A stretch of 20,578 nt of DNA from assembly GCA_964402955.1 (NCBI GenBank), contig CAYOEZ010000067.1:1-20578 (forward strand), written 5' to 3'. The DNA comes from CAYOEZ01 sp964402955. Its GTDB lineage: Bacteria > Chloroflexota > DTOL01 > DAOUCN01. The first letter of the stretch is position 1, and the number at the start of each line of letters is the position of its first letter. The notes below the pieces were generated by a model that was not told the origin of the DNA, did not search any database, and was given only the letters and a program-made list of their open reading frames with translations. Positions 16,128 through 20,578 of the stretch are shown piece by piece. A program made the position numbers and the translations under genes.

Positions 16128-16200
16128 GTCCTCTTCCCGTCAATTCACCAGAGCAACACGGCGCCAGGTCTTGTCACGTGCGCCGGCCACTACCTGCTGT

Positions 16201-16749
16201 TCATTGCTCTCTGCTTGCCGCCAGCCTCTCTCGCAACATCGCTCGCCCTCGATGCAGATGAGTTCGCACCGTGTTGATTGGCAGATCAAGCATTGTCGCA
16301 ATGTCCTCGTATGAACGGTCTTCGAGGTGGTAAAGAATCACCACAGCCCGGTACATGGGCGGCAGGCTGAGGATCGCCTGTTGCACCGTTGCCTGCACCT
16401 GGCGCCGCTCAACGACATCATCGACCGCTGCCGTGGTGTCAGCCGCCTCGTTCTCATCGATTGGCTCAACAGCGGGGTTGTTCTGCCGCCGCTGGCTGAG
16501 ACAGACGTTGACAGCAATGCGATAGAGCCATGCACCGAAGGGATTACCCGGCTTGAAGCTCGCCAGCCCACGATAGGCGCGCAGGAAAGCGTCCTGCGCC
16601 ATATCCTCGGCCTCGGTGCGGTTGCCGGTCATGCGATAGGCCAGATTGAAGATACGATCAGCATAGCGACTGACCAATTCACTGAAAGCATCACGATCTG
16701 TCAGCGCTCGCTGCGCCAGAGCCTCGTCTGAATCTACGGCTCGCCGCAT
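16201..16749 (-). CDS. ECF-type RNA polymerase sigma factor (sigma-70 family)
   Basis: 182 residues from the ATG at 16749, which I prefer because GGTGGAG lies 9 nt upstream; a further in-frame ATG at 16794 has no ribosome-binding site. Region 2 covers about 20-88 (FSELVSRYADRIFNLAYRMTG, TEAEDMAQDAFLRAYRGL, FGAWLYRIAVNVCLSQRR). An acidic linker follows (DENEAADTTAAVDD). Region 4 covers about 122-176 with the helix-turn-helix SYEDIATMLDLPINTVRTHLHRG. There is no region 1.1 or 3, as expected for an ECF factor. It heads the minus-strand gene run, next to its zinc-finger anti-sigma factor, so it probably directs transcription of this or a wider envelope regulon, including itself. I could not identify a matching ECF promoter upstream. 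Confidence 0.95.
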   Translation of the reverse strand: MRRAVDSDEALAQRALTDRDAFSELVSRYADRIFNLAYRMTGNRTEAEDMAQDAFLRAYRGLASFKPGNPFGAWLYRIAVNVCLSQRRQNNPAVEPIDENEAADTTAAVDDVVERRQVQATVQQAILSLPPMYRAVVILYHLEDRSYEDIATMLDLPINTVRTHLHRGRAMLRERLAASREQ

Positions 16750-16811
16750 GACTCTCTGCTCCACCGTTCCATACGGTACTACTACAGGGGACATGCAATA
16801 GTTTCACGACT

Positions 16812-16863
16812 TTTTCGATCAGAGTTCCGAACTTTCCAAAAAGTTCGGAACTCTGATCGAAAA
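16812..16863. repeat. Perfect 24-bp inverted repeat (hairpin) between the M20 peptidase and the sigma gene
   Basis: The left arm 16812-16835 (TTTTCGATCAGAG then TTCCGAACTTT) is fully complementary to 16840-16863, with the tetraloop CCAA. It starts 9 nt beyond the M20 stop codon and ends 63 nt before the preferred sigma start. It would fold in transcripts from either strand. The downstream flank is A-rich and not U-rich in both directions, so it is not a classical terminator, although it may still stop or protect the M20 mRNA. Confidence 0.9.
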
Positions 16864-16871
16864 GAGCCATT

Positions 16872-18056
16872 CTAGAGCATCGAAGGCAGAAGAGCGTAGA
16901 AGAGGGTAGACTGGACAACATCAGCCAGCGCGACCTGGTCGTTGACTGTGTGCGCGTAGATTTCATTGCCCGGCCCGAAGCCGATGCTGGGGATGCCCGC
17001 TTTGCCCTGCCAGTAGACGCCATTGGTCGAGAAGTTCCACTTGCCGAGCTTTGGCTCGCTGCCATAGGCAGCGCGGTAGGCCGCCTGGCCAGCCTGCACC
17101 AACGCATGGTCAGCCGCCAACGCCCAGGCCGGGTAATACTCCTCGACCGGGAAGACATAGCCGGTATAACTGGGACGGTCGTAGAAGAGGATGCTGGCAA
17201 TCGCCTGATCGGCGCCGGGCAGCCCCCTGATCTGCTCCAGGGCGACCTCTTTGCTCTCGCCGAAGGTGAGACGGCGATCGATGTAGATCGTGCACTCATC
17301 AGGTACGGCGTTGAGAGAGGGCGTCTGGCATTCGATCTTGGTCACGACGGCGCCGCCTTTGCCCAGGAAGGGATCATCGGCCAGCCGATCCTGCATGTCG
17401 CGCACGCCGGCGATGATGGGGAGCATCTTGTAGACAGCATTGTCGCCCAACTGGAAGGACGCAGCATGCGCCGATCGCCCCTTGGCGACCACCTTCATCT
17501 GCAAGCGCCCGCGCTGGCCGCGGTAGATGTTCATGTTGGTTGGCTCGCCGATCACAACGTAGTCGGGCCGGACACCATCCACCTCGACCAGCGACTGGGG
17601 GGCGATGCCCTCACAGGCTTCTTCCATATTGCCGAAGTAGTAGAGCGTCCAATCGTCAGCCAGGCCCAGAGCCTTGAGAATCGCCAGAGCATAGATCATC
17701 CCGGGCGTGGAGCCCTTCTCATCGCAGGCGCCACGGGCATAGAGGATGCCATTCTCCACCTTGCCTTTGAAGGGATCCCACTGCCAGGCCGCCGGGTCGC
17801 CAATGCCGACGTGATCGATGTGGCTGTCATAGAGCAGAACGCGCTTGCCGCTGCCGATGCGGCCCACGACGTTACCCATGCGATCGAAGCGTACATCGTC
17901 GAAATGCAGTCGTTTCATCTCAGCGGCGATGCGTTGGGCAACGTCCTTGATCTCCCCATCAGGGCTGGGGATCGCCACAATGTCGCGCAGGAAACGCACG
18001 ATGTCGTCGCTGTGCTGTGCGACGCGCGCCTGGATCGTCGAGTTGAGGCCTTTCAT
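16872..18056 (-). CDS. M20 family metallopeptidase, YgeY/ArgE/DapE-like
   Basis: A 394-residue cytosolic di-zinc hydrolase, the usual length for the family. Metal and catalytic residues are visible: H79 and D81 in YDSHIDHVG, D112 in ARGACDEKGS, E145/E146 in GNMEEACEG, E171 in VIGEPTN, H197 in RSAHAA and H369 in YAHTVND. The dimerisation (lid) domain falls at about 180-295. The order of motifs and the sequence GRSAHAASFQLGDNAVYKM fit the YgeY-type, selenium-metabolism-linked hydrolase family best, but the substrate cannot be told; acyl-amino acid or dipeptide-like amides are typical of M20. The gene is monocistronic, with its own promoter at 18093-18121 and a 24-bp hairpin after the stop. The ATG has GGGAG about 12 nt upstream. 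Confidence 0.9.
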   Translation of the reverse strand: MKGLNSTIQARVAQHSDDIVRFLRDIVAIPSPDGEIKDVAQRIAAEMKRLHFDDVRFDRMGNVVGRIGSGKRVLLYDSHIDHVGIGDPAAWQWDPFKGKVENGILYARGACDEKGSTPGMIYALAILKALGLADDWTLYYFGNMEEACEGIAPQSLVEVDGVRPDYVVIGEPTNMNIYRGQRGRLQMKVVAKGRSAHAASFQLGDNAVYKMLPIIAGVRDMQDRLADDPFLGKGGAVVTKIECQTPSLNAVPDECTIYIDRRLTFGESKEVALEQIRGLPGADQAIASILFYDRPSYTGYVFPVEEYYPAWALAADHALVQAGQAAYRAAYGSEPKLGKWNFSTNGVYWQGKAGIPSIGFGPGNEIYAHTVNDQVALADVVQSTLFYALLPSML

Positions 18057-18092
18057 CTCTCATTTACTCCCTTATGTTACTTGCGCAGGGAT

Positions 18093-18121
18093 AGTATAGC
18101 ACAGCGTCCAGAGTGGTGCAA
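18093..18121 (-). promoter_or_regulatory. Promoter of the M20 peptidase gene
   Basis: On the minus strand TTGCAC (18121-18116), a 17-nt spacer and TATACT (18098-18093) match the sigma-70 pattern well. The transcription start would be about 30 nt upstream of the ATG at 18056. Confidence 0.7.
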
Positions 18122-18134
18122 TTGACCGCTTTTG

Positions 18135-18143
18135 TGTTATAAT
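18135..18143 (+). promoter_or_regulatory. Extended -10 promoter of the SPFH gene
   Basis: TGTTATAAT is an extended -10 element with a perfect TATAAT at 18138-18143. No good -35 is present at the usual distance, consistent with an extended -10 promoter. It lies back-to-back with the M20 promoter, and the leader to the ATG at 18205 is about 55 nt. Confidence 0.6.
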
Positions 18144-18204
18144 ACGATCACGATGACTGAGTGGTAGTAGAGTAACCTAGAGCGTTTCCAAGGGGGTACG
18201 GACT

Positions 18205-19176
18205 ATGGATATCATCCTGAGCGTTGTCCTTGGCGTCGTCGTTGTGGGAAGTGCACTGTTTGCTGTTTTTGAATATCGTATTCGTCAGCCGGACGTGCTG
18301 GTGCTCTATGAATCCAAAGGTCGAATTGGCGTTCGAAAAGGCATGATCTATCCACGCCACTTCAGCCTTCCATTCAAACGCACAACGTGCCCGATCCATT
18401 TGACCGTCGATGCAACCGCGGCCGGGAATTTGGGGGTACGCGTCAAGCTCGTTGGCTCCCTGGCGCCCTCGCTAGAACACATTCAGGCACTGATCCGCGT
18501 CGGCGGATGGGATAGAGAGGCAGTCGCTCGCGCCGCCAATGAAGCTCAGGTTCTGCTCGAGGGACTGATCAAGGAATCCACAGAGCACTCCGAAATCCAC
18601 GCGCTTTCCTCAACCGGTATTCTGAACTACGTGAATGAACGAGCGACCCTTATTAAGGAACGCTTTGGCCTTGAATTGATTTCCCTTGCCGTCCAATCGT
18701 TGGAACCGACGGACCCAGAGGTTGCCGATGCTCTCCGCCAGCAAGAACAAGCGCGCCTGCTCGAACAAACAGAGCGGCTGAACAATCAGGCGCGCGTCGC
18801 AGCAGCGAAGGCGAAATACCGGGCCGACCAAGAAATCGCAGAAATGGAACACACTCTCGAGTTGAAAGAAGCTGAGCTGAGCAAGATTCTGCTGGAAAGA
18901 GAATCGGCGCTGGCCCATCAGCGCCTTGAGGACGAGTTGGTACGTAATCGCATGCGTCTCGCATTCGAGAGAGAAGAACTGGAGCTTCTCAAGAGCAATC
19001 CGGAATTGCTGATACTGACGCCACAAGCTGCCCGCCTGGCCGAAGCGAGCCAAAGCCTCAAGAGCGCTCGCACCGTGATCTCTTTGGCCCCACAAGGCCT
19101 TGCACAGGGCTCAGACCTGCTCGGTCTGCTCCAAGACCTGCTGCAGAAGGCTCTGGAAGCGAAGAAAGAGGCCTAG
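18205..19176 (+). CDS. Membrane-anchored SPFH/band 7 (flotillin/stomatin-like) coiled-coil protein
   Basis: 323 residues. One N-terminal membrane helix lies at about 3-23 (IILSVVLGVVVVGSALFAVF). An SPFH-type domain covers about 29-170, with LVLYESKGRIGVRKG and the helical half (WDREAVARAANEAQVLLEGL) followed by FGLELISLAVQSLEPTDPEV. A long, highly charged coiled coil spans about 172-265 (ALRQQEQARLLEQTERL, KAKYRADQEIAEMEHTLEL). The C-terminal tail is short and helical (LLGLLQDLLQKALEAKKEA). SPFH proteins build membrane-bound oligomeric scaffolds that organise partners or regulate proteases. AAGGGGGT stands about 8 nt before the ATG. The next gene begins 4 nt after its stop, so the two are probably co-transcribed and may interact. 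There is no NfeD or FtsH gene beside it in this window, unlike common SPFH pairs. Confidence 0.8.
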   Translation: MDIILSVVLGVVVVGSALFAVFEYRIRQPDVLVLYESKGRIGVRKGMIYPRHFSLPFKRTTCPIHLTVDATAAGNLGVRVKLVGSLAPSLEHIQALIRVGGWDREAVARAANEAQVLLEGLIKESTEHSEIHALSSTGILNYVNERATLIKERFGLELISLAVQSLEPTDPEVADALRQQEQARLLEQTERLNNQARVAAAKAKYRADQEIAEMEHTLELKEAELSKILLERESALAHQRLEDELVRNRMRLAFEREELELLKSNPELLILTPQAARLAEASQSLKSARTVISLAPQGLAQGSDLLGLLQDLLQKALEAKKEA

Positions 19177-19180
19177 GTAG

Positions 19181-20578
19181 ATGCGGATGACTCACGAGCT
19201 CACAGACACGAAGAACGCCCGCTTGAGCGCGCAACCAACGATGTCTCAGCCTGGTCCATTGGCCGCCTTTCGCTTGAAACCGATCAGGGCTGCGCGCGTT
19301 TCGGAGATCAGTGAAACGACGGCAGCGGCGCCGATTCCTCGTGAGGAGCGCGTCAATTTCCACATAGGCAACCCGCTGCAGGATTCACGACTATCTTCAG
19401 CCTTTCTGCGCATTGCGCTCGGCATAGACGTCCATAGGGAAGACCTGCGCGACACAGAACCCGATGCGATCCTGGAGCATCTGGGGTGGGAAACGTCCGA
19501 TAAGCCGCGGCTCGAGTTCCTCATCCGAACGATACAGAAGAGCTCGCCATACATGCCTCGCGGAGGATACCTTCGCGAAACCCCCCATGCTCTCGTCAAA
19601 TCGTTCTGCTCGTGGTTAGAGCAGCAACAGGAACCGTTACACTACGAGACCGGAGAAAAGTCCGGAAGACGCGAGATCATCCTTGCATCGGGTGGTATCC
19701 AGGAAACGCTGCGTCTCATGCTGTTCGCCCTATCGTCTTACCTGGAGGTTACGCCCGCTCGCATCCTGTGCTACCGTTGCGAGCTTCTGCCGCCGTTGCA
19801 GGCAATCCCCAATCTCCTTTTCCAAACGCTCGATGACGATGAACGGGCCGCGCGCGAACAGATCGCGCAATTCCCGGGTCACCCTGACGTCCCCACGTTC
19901 TTGCTCATTGGCGGCCCGTTGGGGGAAGAAACGCGACGCAAGTTGCGCCTGCTCAGTACTGAGCGACCACTGTTCTTCATCGAGGCGAACAACGCGCCCA
20001 ACCATCTTTCTCTCGCGCGCGAAGCGAAACTGGTCCAACGCGTCATCCGGTTATTGACGCCGGCAATATTTGCGCCTCGGTTGCACACGCTCTCCCCGGT
20101 ATTCATAGCTGGAAACGCCGACATCCTGAGCGTGATCGAGAACGTTCATTTTAGCCTCAAAGGGACACCCTCCGCCTCCGAGGTCGAGTTCCTGACCTTT
20201 CTTCTTGAACAAGGACTGACCCACCTTCCGGCCGACGCTCCTGCAGAGATCCCTCATATCAGGCCCTCCTTTGAGGGACTGGCGCTAGGCGTCACTGCCG
20301 AAACCGCACTGCCACGACTGGTCGAACGGGTAGAAGAGCATCTCGATCAAATGTTGAACGATCACGCGCAGTCGTTGGCGCATTCGTTAACGACGCTGGA
20401 AAACAAGGCCGCCGTACTCACCCAGCGCATCGAGAAAACGTGGAAAGCCGGCATTTTTGATGAATTCGCTGTCGTTGAGGCCAAAGACCTGCTCGATCTA
20501 CTGGTCCAGAACGTCCACAATCCAGCGTGGTGTCAGGCGCTTCAACGTAGCTTTCTCAGCGCTTTTGTAAAACATCAG
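19181..20578 (+). CDS. Aminotransferase-like (fold-type I PLP) protein with degenerate active site and C-terminal coiled coil, 3' end beyond the window
   Basis: The frame is open for all 466 codons to the right edge. It begins at an ATG 4 nt after the SPFH stop (GAGG 9 nt upstream; ATG 19187 is an alternative). After about 55 low-complexity residues comes a class I/II aminotransferase outline: VNFHIGNPLQDSRLSSAFLR (about 58-77), YMPRGGYLRETPHALVKSF (124-142), REIILASGGIQETLRLML (164-181), FLLIGGPLGEETRRKLRLL (240-258), LFFIEANNAPN (264-274) and IRLLTPAIFAPRLHTLSPVF (289-308). In active MocR-like enzymes the last two carry the pyridine-binding Asp of an EDDY motif and the PLP lysine of an SFSK motif. 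Here the sequence reads EANN and TPAI, so the cofactor residues appear lost. A helical, probably coiled-coil stretch follows at about 375-425. It is likely a structural or ligand-sensing pseudoenzyme working with the SPFH protein; this is inference. Confidence 0.68.
   Translation, partial: MRMTHELTDTKNARLSAQPTMSQPGPLAAFRLKPIRAARVSEISETTAAAPIPREERVNFHIGNPLQDSRLSSAFLRIALGIDVHREDLRDTEPDAILEHLGWETSDKPRLEFLIRTIQKSSPYMPRGGYLRETPHALVKSFCSWLEQQQEPLHYETGEKSGRREIILASGGIQETLRLMLFALSSYLEVTPARILCYRCELLPPLQAIPNLLFQTLDDDERAAREQIAQFPGHPDVPTFLLIGGPLGEETRRKLRLLSTERPLFFIEANNAPNHLSLAREAKLVQRVIRLLTPAIFAPRLHTLSPVFIAGNADILSVIENVHFSLKGTPSASEVEFLTFLLEQGLTHLPADAPAEIPHIRPSFEGLALGVTAETALPRLVERVEEHLDQMLNDHAQSLAHSLTTLENKAAVLTQRIEKTWKAGIFDEFAVVEAKDLLDLLVQNVHNPAWCQALQRSFLSAFVKHQ

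Noticed and set aside
15250..16314. Plus-strand open frame of 354 codons opposite the membrane protein, anti-sigma and sigma genes
   Set aside because: It is antisense to three supported genes and rich in Arg, Ser and Pro with no motif.
16764..16863. ECF-type autoregulatory promoter (GGAAC ... GTC) upstream of the sigma gene
   Set aside because: GGAAC occurs in the hairpin and again near 16771, each followed by a GTC, but the 13-nt spacing is too short for a typical ECF promoter.
16950..18125. Plus-strand open frame of 391 codons opposite the M20 peptidase
   Set aside because: The minus strand carries all the M20 metal ligands, and the plus frame has no domain motif or ribosome-binding site.
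1..20578. CRISPR array, rRNA genes, insertion sequence with transposase
   Set aside because: No regularly spaced direct repeats, no rRNA-like segment and no transposase or integrase reading frame were seen on either strand.

Overview
The window is bacterial chromosomal DNA of fairly high GC content. No marker gene fixes the taxonomy. The best guess is a member of the Chloroflexota (Anaerolineae or Chloroflexia type). The reasons are the secreted SpvB/RHS protein, the TPTPT-rich lipoprotein with PD40 repeats, the DUF5666-like proteins, the three-gene (not fused) MacAB/YknXYZ-type exporter, and GCAGAGA-type palindromic repeats. This is inference, not proof.

Layout from left to right. (1) 1-5542, minus strand: one very long secreted SpvB/RHS-repeat protein. 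Its reading frame is broken by a single in-frame TAA at 2069-2071 and reopens at once in the same frame, running off the left edge just after the RHS core. (2) 5543-6216: a leader region, a complete tRNA-Pro(CGG) with encoded CCA and a near-consensus promoter, and a small palindromic repeat. (3) 6217-7170, plus strand: an SDR-type NAD(P)-dependent epimerase/dehydratase, followed by a second repeat that looks like a small MITE and by a strong terminator. (4) 16749 down to 7419, minus strand: eleven closely spaced genes. They encode an ECF sigma factor, its zinc-finger anti-sigma factor, a polytopic membrane protein, a lipoprotein, a membrane-fusion protein, an ABC ATPase, an FtsX/MacB permease, a 66-residue membrane protein, a DUF5666-type secreted protein, a PD40/TolB-like lipoprotein and a PDZ protein. 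Overlaps and 3-nt gaps in the middle indicate co-transcription. The whole looks like an envelope-stress or export regulon. (5) 16812-16863: a perfect 24-bp hairpin. (6) 16872-18056, minus: an M20 metallopeptidase of the YgeY/ArgE/DapE type. (7) 18093-18143: a compact divergent promoter region. (8) 18205-20578, plus: a membrane-anchored SPFH/coiled-coil protein, and 4 nt downstream a reading frame that is open to the right edge. This last protein has the outline of a fold-type-I PLP aminotransferase, but the catalytic lysine and the pyridine-binding aspartate are not where expected.

The part most likely to be undescribed is the last pair: a flotillin/stomatin-like membrane scaffold coupled to an apparently inactive aminotransferase-like protein ending in a coiled coil, cut by the window edge. 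Next in interest are the single in-frame stop in the giant RHS gene and the two related palindromic repeats that bracket the epimerase gene.
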